A DNA stretch of 64,000 nt from a virus: positions 18,472-82,471 of the IMG/VR virus record IMGVR_UViG_3300023179_000069. The stretch is one strand, 5' to 3'. The notes below the pieces were generated by a model. It was not told where the DNA came from. It did not search any database and worked only from the letters and a program-made list of their open reading frames with translations. Position 1 is the stretch's first letter; every line of letters begins with the position of its first letter. A program made the position numbers and the translations under genes. This document shows positions 1-9,638 of the stretch, one piece after another.

Positions 1-1
1 A

Positions 2-3000
2 CATCTTAAAGATGTAAAAGAAAGAGCATTAGATGCCGATGCCGCGTTTAAAGAATCTTTTACAATTCCAAAAGATGAAGCCGCTGCCCTAGGAATTAAA
101 TTAAAAGATTTAAGTAAAGTTATAAGTTATGCAGGAAAAGATACAGATAAAGCAAAAACATCAATTGACATATATGCACAATCTATTTTGCAACAAGCAG
201 AATCCAGCGACAGCATGAAAAGATTTCTTAAAACAATTAAAAATGCAGGAGATGACCCAGAAAAATTAAATAAAATATTAAATGATAGATATCAAACAGA
301 AATCATGCTTGGTCAAACAATGCAAGATGCAACTACTCATGTTTTAGCATTTGCTCAAGTTACAGGAACTGCTTTTAATGCTTCTAGCCTTAATAAAATG
401 AGTCCAGTGCAAATATTACTCAAAGCAAATAAAGAAAATCTTGGATCATTTGTAGCATCATCATTACAAAATCCAAATTCATCAACAGATCAATTGCAAA
501 CATTATTTAAAGCCGGAGGAGTTACACAAAGACGAGATTTTGTTCCACAATTGATAAAATCTTTAAAAGATGTGGTTGCTCCAGAAACATATACTAGGCT
601 TATGACAAATGAAGGTTCCATATCTGGCAAAAATGTATATAGACTTGGTTCTGGTATTGAACAGATGCAGGCTGGTTTCTTAAATGAAAGTCAATTTGTA
701 AAATTTATGCAAAGTGATAAATATGCTACAGATGCAATGAAAATTTTTGCTCAAAGACAAACTGATATTACAAATATTAATTCTGACATACAAAAACAAA
801 TTAATAAACTTTCTGGTGTTACAAATTTAGAAGATCAAAAATCAGCAAAAGAAAAACTTATTAAAACACATGAAAATGAAATAAAAGTAAATAATAAAAA
901 AATCTCTCAAGAACAAAAAATGATGGAAGCAAGAAATAAAGAATATGAAGCTCTTAACAAATCAATTGAACAACAACAAGAAATAAATCAATTAAATGCT
1001 GATGTGTCAAAAGCAAAAGCCGGTGGAAATTTAATTGATATTGCAATGGCTGAACAAGCAAGAATTTCCGGACTTTCAAAAATAGACAGAGAAAGAGCAA
1101 AAGATGCAGCAGATGCCAAAAATCAAGCTGTTATTGAAAAATTAACAAATAAAAATGAAACTCTTACAACATCTATTGATAATTTAAATACACAAATTCA
1201 AGCAATAGATGAAAAAATTGCAAAAGGTGTCGGAACAGGTAATAAAAAAGTTGAAGAAGCAATTATAAATCTTCAAAATATTCAACAGGCTGCTTCTATA
1301 GACGCATTTACACCGGAGGCCTTCCGAAATTGGCAAAAACAAAATCCATTACAAAAGCTGGGAGAATTTCCTTCAATAGATGCTTATCTTAGAAGTTTAG
1401 GAATTTCAACTAGCGGAGTTAATACAAAAGCAATTTCAGCAGTAATTGGTGGTCGAACTGCTCCAACAGCAACAGCTTTGTCGGGAACAGCAGAAAGCAA
1501 AAAAATACAATATTACATGTATATTGATGAATCTTATCAACAACAATATGTTGCTCAAAAGGGTGGCGTATGGTATCCTGCACAATATTCAACAGCCAAT
1601 AATCGCTTATATATTGCTCAAGGAGCCAAACCTTTATCAAATACAATAATTTCTAAAATAAAAAATACTTTAACCCCTTGGCAAAATAAAGCAGACGGAG
1701 GATACATTTCCGGTCCCGGAGGTCCAACATCAGATTCAATTCCTGTCAGATTATCCAATGGAGAATATGTAGTAAAAGCAGATTCTGTTAACAAATATGG
1801 AACGGAATTTCTTGATTCAGTTAATGCAGGTAAATATGCAGAAGGCGGTATTGTAAAAGAAGACACTTCTCCATTAGATAAAATATTAAAAAATCCACCT
1901 TCTAAATTCAGCGGCAGAAATTATCCAAGACCTGCTAATCCTATGACTAATGATTCTAGTTATTTAAATAAAGCATATCAAATTTATAAAAAAATTCCAT
2001 ATTCAGAATCTAAAATGGGGCTAAGCACAGGACTCGGTTGTTCTCCCTTCACATCGTTTCTTTATTCACTTTTTGGTTATGATATTTCTGGAAATGCAAA
2101 TCAACAAGCAAGATTAAAAAATGGCAGCCTTGATATTTTAAATGCTAAAAATTTAAAATCTGGAGATTTAATTTTAATAGCTTTTCCCGCTTTTAAAAAA
2201 GTTGATGAAAAAGAAATAAATGAAAGTATCAATGATTATTTAAAAATGATGAACAAAATAAATCGTAGCAATAAATCTGAGGTTTCAAAAAAACACTGGA
2301 CAGAATATTATTCAAGAAGAATTGAAAACTTGAAATCAAGATTAAAAAAGGGTTACGAAGTTGACCCATATGAATTGCCTATGGGAGTGAATCTAGATTC
2401 ATTAAAAAATATAAAAGATGAGTTTGATTCAAATTCGTTTTTTCATGCAAAAACTTGGAAGCCATATATAATGTCAGATCCATACAGTAAAAGAAAAGAT
2501 AAATCTGGTAATTATATTTCTACATGGTTAGATCCAAATGCCAAGAAAGAAAAGGGCTGGAAAAGATTTAAAGATAAATCTAGAAGATTTAAAGATTATG
2601 AATTTCATCATTCAGCAATAATTTCTAAAGTTTTTAATTCATCCATGAACAGACATTCCTTAGCTTCTCTAATTGAAGCAGGCACCGATGGTCATATGGA
2701 AGATGTAGGCGCTTGGATTGGAGAGCAACAATGGAATAACTCTCCATTAGTTTTTGATGATGGAACTATTGCAAATTTCTTAGCAGTAAAAAGATTCTTT
2801 GGCACATCATATCCTAGAAAAAAAATAGATCCAAATAATTATCCGAAAGGAACTGTGAAATTTGCCGATGGTGGACATATAACAGGACCCGGAAGCACAA
2901 CATCAGATTCAATTCCAGCCATGCTTTCAAATGGTGAGTATGTAGTTCGTGCATCATCTGTAGCTAAATATGGTGCAGATTTTATGAATTCTATTAATGA

Positions 3001-3247
3001 AGGAAAATATGGATTTGCAATGGGTGGGCTAGTGCCATCTAAGTTTTATGTTCCATCCATGAATACATCTGTTGCAAAATTTGCTGAAGGCGGCTTAGTT
3101 GATGGTGGTTCATATAATATTAATATAACTGTAAATGCATCTACAATGTCTTCTGCAGATGAAATAGCATCTGCAATTAAAAAAGAATTTGGTAAAATAG
3201 AAATTAAGAAACAAATGATGTCTACATCTAGAACGGTGACTGTATAA
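2..3247 (+). CDS. Tail tape measure protein with embedded NlpC/P60-like domain (5' end cut by window)
   Basis: The reading frame is open to the left edge, so only the C-terminal part (about 1080 residues) is seen. Long Lys/Gln/Glu-rich coiled-coil stretches lie at about nt 770-1270. Two copies of a Gly-rich module typical of tape-measure C-termini follow (nt ~1695-1860 and ~2865-3030), each with the core SDSIP..LSNGEYVV. Between them is a domain with a candidate catalytic Cys (LGCSPF, codon 2039-2041), a SGDLILI strand and a His motif FHHSAII (nt ~2600), the layout of NlpC/P60 cysteine peptidases. Tape-measure proteins set tail length and can carry wall hydrolases that help DNA entry. The stop TAA overlaps the next start. 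Tail assignment is firm; the peptidase is inferred from motifs. Confidence 0.9.
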   Translation, partial: HLKDVKERALDADAAFKESFTIPKDEAAALGIKLKDLSKVISYAGKDTDKAKTSIDIYAQSILQQAESSDSMKRFLKTIKNAGDDPEKLNKILNDRYQTEIMLGQTMQDATTHVLAFAQVTGTAFNASSLNKMSPVQILLKANKENLGSFVASSLQNPNSSTDQLQTLFKAGGVTQRRDFVPQLIKSLKDVVAPETYTRLMTNEGSISGKNVYRLGSGIEQMQAGFLNESQFVKFMQSDKYATDAMKIFAQRQTDITNINSDIQKQINKLSGVTNLEDQKSAKEKLIKTHENEIKVNNKKISQEQKMMEARNKEYEALNKSIEQQQEINQLNADVSKAKAGGNLIDIAMAEQARISGLSKIDRERAKDAADAKNQAVIEKLTNKNETLTTSIDNLNTQIQAIDEKIAKGVGTGNKKVEEAIINLQNIQQAASIDAFTPEAFRNWQKQNPLQKLGEFPSIDAYLRSLGISTSGVNTKAISAVIGGRTAPTATALSGTAESKKIQYYMYIDESYQQQYVAQKGGVWYPAQYSTANNRLYIAQGAKPLSNTIISKIKNTLTPWQNKADGGYISGPGGPTSDSIPVRLSNGEYVVKADSVNKYGTEFLDSVNAGKYAEGGIVKEDTSPLDKILKNPPSKFSGRNYPRPANPMTNDSSYLNKAYQIYKKIPYSESKMGLSTGLGCSPFTSFLYSLFGYDISGNANQQARLKNGSLDILNAKNLKSGDLILIAFPAFKKVDEKEINESINDYLKMMNKINRSNKSEVSKKHWTEYYSRRIENLKSRLKKGYEVDPYELPMGVNLDSLKNIKDEFDSNSFFHAKTWKPYIMSDPYSKRKDKSGNYISTWLDPNAKKEKGWKRFKDKSRRFKDYEFHHSAIISKVFNSSMNRHSLASLIEAGTDGHMEDVGAWIGEQQWNNSPLVFDDGTIANFLAVKRFFGTSYPRKKIDPNNYPKGTVKFADGGHITGPGSTTSDSIPAMLSNGEYVVRASSVAKYGADFMNSINEGKYGFAMGGLVPSKFYVPSMNTSVAKFAEGGLVDGGSYNINITVNASTMSSADEIASAIKKEFGKIEIKKQMMSTSRTVTV

Positions 3248-3882
3248 TGGCATGGCCTATTGGTTCAGGAATTAGTATTGGAGTATTTCCAAGTAATAGT
3301 ATTTCTAATCCCCCCGCTGCTTCAGCGGCGGGATGGTATGATTTGACAGATCACAATAGACAATCAATAAACATTAGTTTTGAGCCAATTCAAAGAGAAA
3401 AAAGAATGGCAAATGGTTATATGAGAAAATATGTCATTGCACAAAAAAGAAATGTTTCTGTAAATTGGGACATGGTTCCATCGGTAGCATCTGTTCAAAC
3501 ACAAATAATTACAGGTTCATCAGGATTGGGAAATGTTATTTCTAATCTTACAGTAGATGGAAGAGCGGGCGGGGCTTGGCTAAAAGAATTCTATGAAAAT
3601 AATGTATTCATTCCCATCTGGATTAAAATAACACATTCAACAGCATCTTCTACTGGTAACTATACAAATGGTTTTATTCCCACCGCTTCTGTCTATACAA
3701 GTTTAATGAATAGTGCATCTTACTTTTCCTATCCGACAGTTTCAAGCAATATTGGAAAACCTTTACTTCCTAAACAACCAGAAATATTCTTTGGATATAT
3801 GACAGATTTTTCATATAATGTTCAAAAGCGTTTTAAATATACCGATTATGTTGATATGGGAATAAGGATAACTGAAATATGA
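3247..3882 (+). CDS. Putative distal/minor tail protein
   Basis: This 211-residue protein lies directly between the tape measure and the giant tail protein, the usual place for a distal tail or minor tail protein. Its ATG overlaps the tape-measure stop (TAATG) and its stop overlaps the next ATG, so translation is coupled. The sequence is beta-rich with no signal peptide; a conserved-looking core SINISFEPIQREKRM is followed by a basic segment. No catalytic motif is visible. Function is inferred from position. Confidence 0.65.
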   Translation: MAWPIGSGISIGVFPSNSISNPPAASAAGWYDLTDHNRQSINISFEPIQREKRMANGYMRKYVIAQKRNVSVNWDMVPSVASVQTQIITGSSGLGNVISNLTVDGRAGGAWLKEFYENNVFIPIWIKITHSTASSTGNYTNGFIPTASVYTSLMNSASYFSYPTVSSNIGKPLLPKQPEIFFGYMTDFSYNVQKRFKYTDYVDMGIRITEI

Positions 3883-6800
3883 TAGGTACATCAACAGATA
3901 AGAATTTTTTTTACAATCAAAATGCAATTGAAATAAAATCAAATGTATGGATGGAGTGGAACTATAACACCATTATTCAACCATTTGTTGTTGCATCAAC
4001 ATATAATAAACCAGAATATATTGGGCCAGATAGTGGATGGTCAGCCACTAACTCATCAATATCCAATGGAGTATCTTCTAAAATTTCAAGAAATCAAGCA
4101 AGGGCAATACCAACATCAGACTATAATTGGAATGCAAGGTCAAATGGATCGAACACAGTAACTAATTTTCAAATTAATGGAAATTATTCAGATATAGCTT
4201 CTTATACTCATTCATTTTCAACTATAAAGCCAGCCGGATATTATAAAATAGTTTTTTACGCCAAAGGCAAATTGCCAATTGTAAGTGGAAACTTAGGAAA
4301 TGTAACAACTACAACCGCTACATACGCCGGTTCAGCAGGTACAAGTTCTGCTGTGTATGCCGTTCAAGCAGTAGGAAGATATGGACAACTTGCAAATATT
4401 TTAAATGCTAATCAATATGAATTAAAAAATATAAATGCTATTTCAGCTACAAATCCAGTACAAGTAACTTGGACCGGAGTTGAAGGAGCAATAGGATACA
4501 ATATATATAGAAAAGCAGTCAATACTTCTAAAAAATATGATACATTCGCCTATCTTGGAACAGTTCAAAATTCAACTACTACTTATTCCGATAAAGCAAC
4601 TACCATTGATCCTTTTGCCAATGTTAATGTAATTGAACAAAATATTATTAATTTTACTCCACGCATTTCTTTAAAAGAAGAATTGGATAATTTAATTCCA
4701 TTTAGATATGATACATATTCATCTGATATAAATAATGGCGGACTGATTGAAGGAGAAAAAACAATTAGATTAGATGGAATAGACTGGCAAAAAATAGAAA
4801 TATACATTTACTCTCAGCAAGATTTCAAAAAAATTAATTTTGATTTTATGATAAACTCTTTCTTCTTAGAACCAACAGTTCAAGTAAGTCCAATGTGGAT
4901 ATATGAAATTTCTGAATCAGATTATTATAATAGAAAATATTTTCCATTAGAATCAATATTTTCGGGTAAAAGGCCCGGAGAAGCACTTTTAAACCCATTC
5001 ATAAACAATTTTGACAATAGTGATAATTTTAATTATTACAGAGATGTTTCTAGTGTAGATACTGCTTATAGTAGAAGAAAATTATCATATTCTTTTATGA
5101 ATGTTTCTAATATTTATGAACAGGCAACAGATCAAAGCGGAATGTTTCAAATTATTCCTGATAGAGAAAGCAAGTATAAATATTATATTTCTGATATTTC
5201 CGGCGACGACAAAGGAATTTCTGCTTATTACGATCAATACCTATCAGTAAATAAAATATACATTAAGACAAATAATGTATTTTCTCAATATTCAACTGCA
5301 TTAAATACATCTTCTTTTACAATTTATTTTAATAAATCAGATGGAACAGCATCTTCATATTTATACACAAACGCTTTAAATTTTGATTCAAATGGCATAT
5401 CAGTATTTTATTATAAAGACAACACTTGGTACAACACATCTGGAAGCGCATTTAGTGCATGCATTCAATATGCAGCATCTGTAAATTCTACAGCCAACGG
5501 CGGCTGGCTACCCCCAACAATAGGAAATAATGGGCAAATAGATTCTGCACAAATTCTTACTCAAATGACTGGCCTAGCATTTAAATATGATACTAAATCA
5601 TTAATGGGCGAAACCGAAGATAATAGATTACACCTAGTAGAAATATCACCAAGACTTGAAATAGACATTACAGATTATGTTGAATCATATAATATTTCAA
5701 AAGAAATGTCGAATGAAGATTCAGGAAATGATTTCCCATTAGGATTTATCACATCAAATTCTGGTGAAATTGTTATAAATAATTTTCCAGTGTACTATAA
5801 CAATAAACCATTTTCTATTTTTGAAAATAGAAATTCACAAACATTTTTATATGATCTATTGACTCAAAATGTAAAATTTACGGGATATTTTAGATCAACA
5901 GTTGATAGAGCAGATTTTACAAAAATTATTCCATCTTTTGTTATGTATGCAGAAAATTGGTCAGCGGAAGACATTAATAATCTTACTGTTACTATTTTTG
6001 ATGCCATGAAACCATATTTACAATCTAATGAATCTGCTCAATATGTGGCTTCATCCGAAAGTCTTGATACCGTTATTAATCATCTTTTTGCAATTTCTGG
6101 ATTTAGTGATTATAGTAGAGCTGAATTAAATAAAGTATGTAAAAATAAAACACAATCAGGGTACTTCTGGACAGAAGAATCAAAAACAGTTGCTCAATGT
6201 TTACAGGAATTATTTATATCAAATCAAATAGGATGCTATTTAGATGAAACAGGATTTATGAGATTTATTGATATAGATTCAATTATTGATAAAAAAATAA
6301 ATGATAGTTTAACAACAAATTTTGATATTTCAGATATAAAATCTTCAAACTTTCCTTACTTGCCAAACCTTATAGATAATTCATATCAAGAAACATTAGG
6401 TACAACAATTGGAAAAATTATTATAAATTATAGACTTCCAAATTCTTTTACAAGTCCCGCTGTTTTGCCAAATCAAAGTTCTTTTTCAGAACAATTAAAA
6501 AACATCTCTGGTGTGTTTTCTGAAGAATCTAATTTAGCATTAGGTCATACTCTTTTAAGCGCAAGTTTTTCAAGTTCAGATCTTGATCTTCAAATTAATA
6601 ATACATATCTTGAAAAACCAAGAAATAATCCGGGAACGCAAACGGGAGACTTCTTTGTTGGTTGTGAAGCAGTAAAATTAGATGGGCATAAATATTCATT
6701 TGTAGTATCAGGAAGTCCCGGATATAATTTCCAAAAAATAATTAGATATGATTCTGATATCAATAATGCAGTACAAGAAGTTGTGGGTCAATTTGGCAAG

Positions 6801-8342
6801 TTGGGTTCTAATGTAAAATATTCTCCAACTGGTTATTTCCCATCAGTAATTCGTGGATGCTATGGAACTGCAGTATTGGATCATCCAATAATTAAAGATA
6901 ATAATGCATCTACATATTTTACAAAATATCCTAATGCAACTTTTAAAAAGGGTGCTTGTGAAATAACCCTATCCGATGGTACAAGTTTTATTGTTCCAAA
7001 TTTGAGTGCAAAATTAACTAATTCCGGCAACACGGGAATTCATAATCATTTTTCTTTTACATTTCAAGCGTTGGATACAAATTCTAAATCTGGCGCGGTA
7101 GGAATTGCATATTATTATGATCCAGACAATTCAAATAGTGATTATTTATTATTTTTAATTGAAAAAAATATTGGTTCTGACAATAAAGAACAAAGTTCAA
7201 AATTTTATATTAAAACAAAAATTAATGGAAAGGTTAAACTTATTTCATTAAACAATTCATTGCCATTTATTTCATTGCAAAAAAAATTATTTGATAAAAA
7301 TGAACATAGATTTTCAATATGGCTAAATGACAATGAAATAATAATTAGAACAGATGATAGTAGTAGTGTAATAAAAGTAAAAGTTGATAAAAGCTTATAT
7401 TCAGTATATAATGGATCTTACAAGCCAGCATTTTTCTTTTCTACGCAAAACGCTTACGGCACAAGCTTAGATAAAAAATCACAATCTATAAGATTTAAAG
7501 AATTTTATGCAGCAGACTGGCCCAAGATTTTAAAACCTAAAGAATCTGGAATTTTTGATTTAAAAAATAATCCAAAATATCATATTCAAACTGAAACATT
7601 TTTATCAAATATTATGAAAGGTGTTAATAATGAGCCAGCCTATTATTTGTGGCAAGATTATCCTAAATTGATCGGCATGAAAGCATACAAAAATGAAAAA
7701 TTTCAATCTGCACCAGCCCTGAATGAAATAATTCAATCAGATTTTAATGGATATTCGATGGGCTGGACAAAATCATCTTTAACTCAAGATCCTGTTTTAA
7801 GTGTAGGAAGTAAAGCTTTGGCAACATCTATAATTGAATCTTATCCCTTTATGTTTAGTCAAATGCTTGTTAATAATACAAGCCCACTAAATAGATTTAG
7901 AACGGTTATTTTTTTAAAAGCTAATGGAGATAGTGTTCCGGGAGAAGAAGGAAACTCAATTTCAGTAAGTCCATATCAAATAAGAAGCCAAAGATTATTT
8001 TTTACATCTGATAAAAAGTATGAAAGAGTTATTGATTTCAACCATATTAATAATAGTATTGTTATGAATACTAGATGGATTCAAAGTGAAAAAGATGCAA
8101 AACAATTAACCAAAAAGATTTCTGCAATTCTTCCACAATTTAATTCTACCTTACAGCTCGAAATATTTGGTAATCCATTATTACAAGTTGGAGATGTCGT
8201 TGGACTATGGTATTCATTAAAAAATTTAGGATTTGATGCTAATGGCAATTCAGCAGATTCTTTAAAATATTTAGTTGTTGGAGTAAGACAATTTTGGGAT
8301 GGGGGGCTGAATACACAATTATCATTGAAACCCATAAAATGA
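3879..8342 (+). CDS. Large minor tail / baseplate-hub-like protein
   Basis: A 1487-residue protein third in the tail operon. Residues ~190-240 look like a fibronectin-III-type repeat (VQVTWTGVEGAIGYNIYRKA). A central part (~590-760) resembles tail-hub proteins of actinophages. Residues ~1040-1180 look like a concanavalin/laminin-G-type beta-sandwich, a common carbohydrate-binding fold. It probably forms the tail tip and contacts the cell surface. The ATGA overlap with the previous gene shows coupling. The TGA stop abuts the TATAAT box of the next promoter. Domain calls are by eye. Confidence 0.75.
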   Translation: MIGTSTDKNFFYNQNAIEIKSNVWMEWNYNTIIQPFVVASTYNKPEYIGPDSGWSATNSSISNGVSSKISRNQARAIPTSDYNWNARSNGSNTVTNFQINGNYSDIASYTHSFSTIKPAGYYKIVFYAKGKLPIVSGNLGNVTTTTATYAGSAGTSSAVYAVQAVGRYGQLANILNANQYELKNINAISATNPVQVTWTGVEGAIGYNIYRKAVNTSKKYDTFAYLGTVQNSTTTYSDKATTIDPFANVNVIEQNIINFTPRISLKEELDNLIPFRYDTYSSDINNGGLIEGEKTIRLDGIDWQKIEIYIYSQQDFKKINFDFMINSFFLEPTVQVSPMWIYEISESDYYNRKYFPLESIFSGKRPGEALLNPFINNFDNSDNFNYYRDVSSVDTAYSRRKLSYSFMNVSNIYEQATDQSGMFQIIPDRESKYKYYISDISGDDKGISAYYDQYLSVNKIYIKTNNVFSQYSTALNTSSFTIYFNKSDGTASSYLYTNALNFDSNGISVFYYKDNTWYNTSGSAFSACIQYAASVNSTANGGWLPPTIGNNGQIDSAQILTQMTGLAFKYDTKSLMGETEDNRLHLVEISPRLEIDITDYVESYNISKEMSNEDSGNDFPLGFITSNSGEIVINNFPVYYNNKPFSIFENRNSQTFLYDLLTQNVKFTGYFRSTVDRADFTKIIPSFVMYAENWSAEDINNLTVTIFDAMKPYLQSNESAQYVASSESLDTVINHLFAISGFSDYSRAELNKVCKNKTQSGYFWTEESKTVAQCLQELFISNQIGCYLDETGFMRFIDIDSIIDKKINDSLTTNFDISDIKSSNFPYLPNLIDNSYQETLGTTIGKIIINYRLPNSFTSPAVLPNQSSFSEQLKNISGVFSEESNLALGHTLLSASFSSSDLDLQINNTYLEKPRNNPGTQTGDFFVGCEAVKLDGHKYSFVVSGSPGYNFQKIIRYDSDINNAVQEVVGQFGKLGSNVKYSPTGYFPSVIRGCYGTAVLDHPIIKDNNASTYFTKYPNATFKKGACEITLSDGTSFIVPNLSAKLTNSGNTGIHNHFSFTFQALDTNSKSGAVGIAYYYDPDNSNSDYLLFLIEKNIGSDNKEQSSKFYIKTKINGKVKLISLNNSLPFISLQKKLFDKNEHRFSIWLNDNEIIIRTDDSSSVIKVKVDKSLYSVYNGSYKPAFFFSTQNAYGTSLDKKSQSIRFKEFYAADWPKILKPKESGIFDLKNNPKYHIQTETFLSNIMKGVNNEPAYYLWQDYPKLIGMKAYKNEKFQSAPALNEIIQSDFNGYSMGWTKSSLTQDPVLSVGSKALATSIIESYPFMFSQMLVNNTSPLNRFRTVIFLKANGDSVPGEEGNSISVSPYQIRSQRLFFTSDKKYERVIDFNHINNSIVMNTRWIQSEKDAKQLTKKISAILPQFNSTLQLEIFGNPLLQVGDVVGLWYSLKNLGFDANGNSADSLKYLVVGVRQFWDGGLNTQLSLKPIK

Positions 8343-8348
8343 TATAAT
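8319..8348 (+). promoter_or_regulatory. Promoter, extended -10, at the end of the large tail gene
   Basis: TTATCA (8319-8324), an 18-nt spacer and TATAAT (8343-8348). The TGA stop codon of the upstream gene supplies the extended -10 TGn. The next ATG is at 8359, only 10 nt after the -10 box and without a Shine-Dalgarno sequence, so any leader would be very short. Confidence 0.5.
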
Positions 8349-8358
8349 GTGAATAATC

Positions 8359-8742
8359 ATGTCAACATATAATATACCAAATCCAGATAAATATATTAAT
8401 CCTAATACGGTCAATTTTACTAAATTTATTAAAATTTTTGCAGATGACCCTAGGAATAATCCCGCATTTTTATCTGCTAATCCCAATGTTGTTGTTATTG
8501 ATGTACCATATGATCCTGATAATGAAAACAATGTATTCTATGATGATTATGATATAGATTTTGATAATACAAACTCAGATAATTCAAATAGTACAACCAT
8601 TGAATCTCCTAAAAATTTATCAATTGGTAATTTTGAAACAAAAATTTCTAATGATGGTAATGTTTACTATACCGCAACTCTAACATTTGATGATATAGAT
8701 TATGCTGTGGATTATGAATATGTTTTGGAGATTTCACAATGA
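8359..8742 (+). CDS. Hypothetical acidic protein in tail operon
   Basis: A 127-residue protein with a very acidic middle (runs of Asp/Asn at residues ~55-80) and a C-terminal beta-rich segment ending VDYEYVLEISQ, somewhat like an edge strand of an Fn3-type domain. It is preceded by a promoter-like -10 box and overlaps the next gene by ATGA. I do not recognise a family. Position suggests a minor virion or tail-assembly protein. Confidence 0.55.
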   Translation: MSTYNIPNPDKYINPNTVNFTKFIKIFADDPRNNPAFLSANPNVVVIDVPYDPDNENNVFYDDYDIDFDNTNSDNSNSTTIESPKNLSIGNFETKISNDGNVYYTATLTFDDIDYAVDYEYVLEISQ

Positions 8743-9638
8743 TAAATGGATATTATGTATTAAAATCAGGTGAAGATTTTGTTGCAAGTTCTAAAAATGT
8801 CATTACAACAAATGGTTATTTAATGATGAATAAATATCTTGCCAATTCTACACAAGATTGGTCGGCGGGAATAGCAATTGGAGTATTAAATAGAAATTCT
8901 GCCTCAGCATCAGATACAGCACTAGAATATGAAATAGCAAGATATCCAGTAACATTAAAATCATATAGAACAATAAGTGGTTCAAATCAAATTTTACTTA
9001 AAGCAACAGTAGATCCAACATTATCAGCATCAATTACTGAAATAGGAGTTTTTCCATCAATCGTGATTGGAAAAGATCAGTATATAGTTAGTGATTTTTC
9101 TGAAAGTTCTAATTCAATTAATACATGGACAGCATCAGGCTCTACAAGTTCATTGCAATTTGCCCCATATTCAAGATATGGCGCAAGCAACACATTCTTT
9201 TTTGCTTCTAATAGTTTTCTTGTTAATAACAATATTTCTTTTGATATGTCTCAATATGTTTATACAGATTATGCAGATCTTCTTATCTATACCCCTGCAA
9301 GTTCATCGGGAACATTTCAAATTTCCTTCGGAGATGTAAATGGAAATATTTGGAGAAGTGGGTCAGGAACAGCTAGCATTTCCGGTGCAGGATATTATTC
9401 AGTAAAAATGCCATTAAGTGGTTCATATAACTCTTCTTTTAATTATTCTATTAATTCAGTATCAATTAGTTTTTTGACAACATCAACTGCTAGTTTACAT
9501 TTTGATGCGCTTAAATTTATATCCGGAGATGTAAAACCAGAAACTTTAAAATTAACAAGTAGAAGCATTTTTAGTACACCAATTGCTAAAATTGCTAATC
9601 AACCAATGCAATTAGAATATTATATGCAGGTGACTTAA
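8739..9638 (+). CDS. Putative tail/baseplate-associated structural protein
   Basis: A 299-residue Ser/Thr/Asn-rich, beta-rich protein without catalytic motifs. The N-terminal ~110 residues, including the segment TEIGVF, resemble short adaptor domains that precede fibre or spike proteins. The C-terminal ~130 residues look like a jelly-roll carbohydrate-binding module. It is coupled to both neighbours (ATGA upstream, TAATG downstream), just before the spike gene. The structural role is inferred. Confidence 0.55.
   Translation: MINGYYVLKSGEDFVASSKNVITTNGYLMMNKYLANSTQDWSAGIAIGVLNRNSASASDTALEYEIARYPVTLKSYRTISGSNQILLKATVDPTLSASITEIGVFPSIVIGKDQYIVSDFSESSNSINTWTASGSTSSLQFAPYSRYGASNTFFFASNSFLVNNNISFDMSQYVYTDYADLLIYTPASSSGTFQISFGDVNGNIWRSGSGTASISGAGYYSVKMPLSGSYNSSFNYSINSVSISFLTTSTASLHFDALKFISGDVKPETLKLTSRSIFSTPIAKIANQPMQLEYYMQVT

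Noticed and set aside
1419-1866. Short open frames on both strands within the tape-measure gene
   Set aside because: They are out-of-frame shadows with atypical composition and no start signals.
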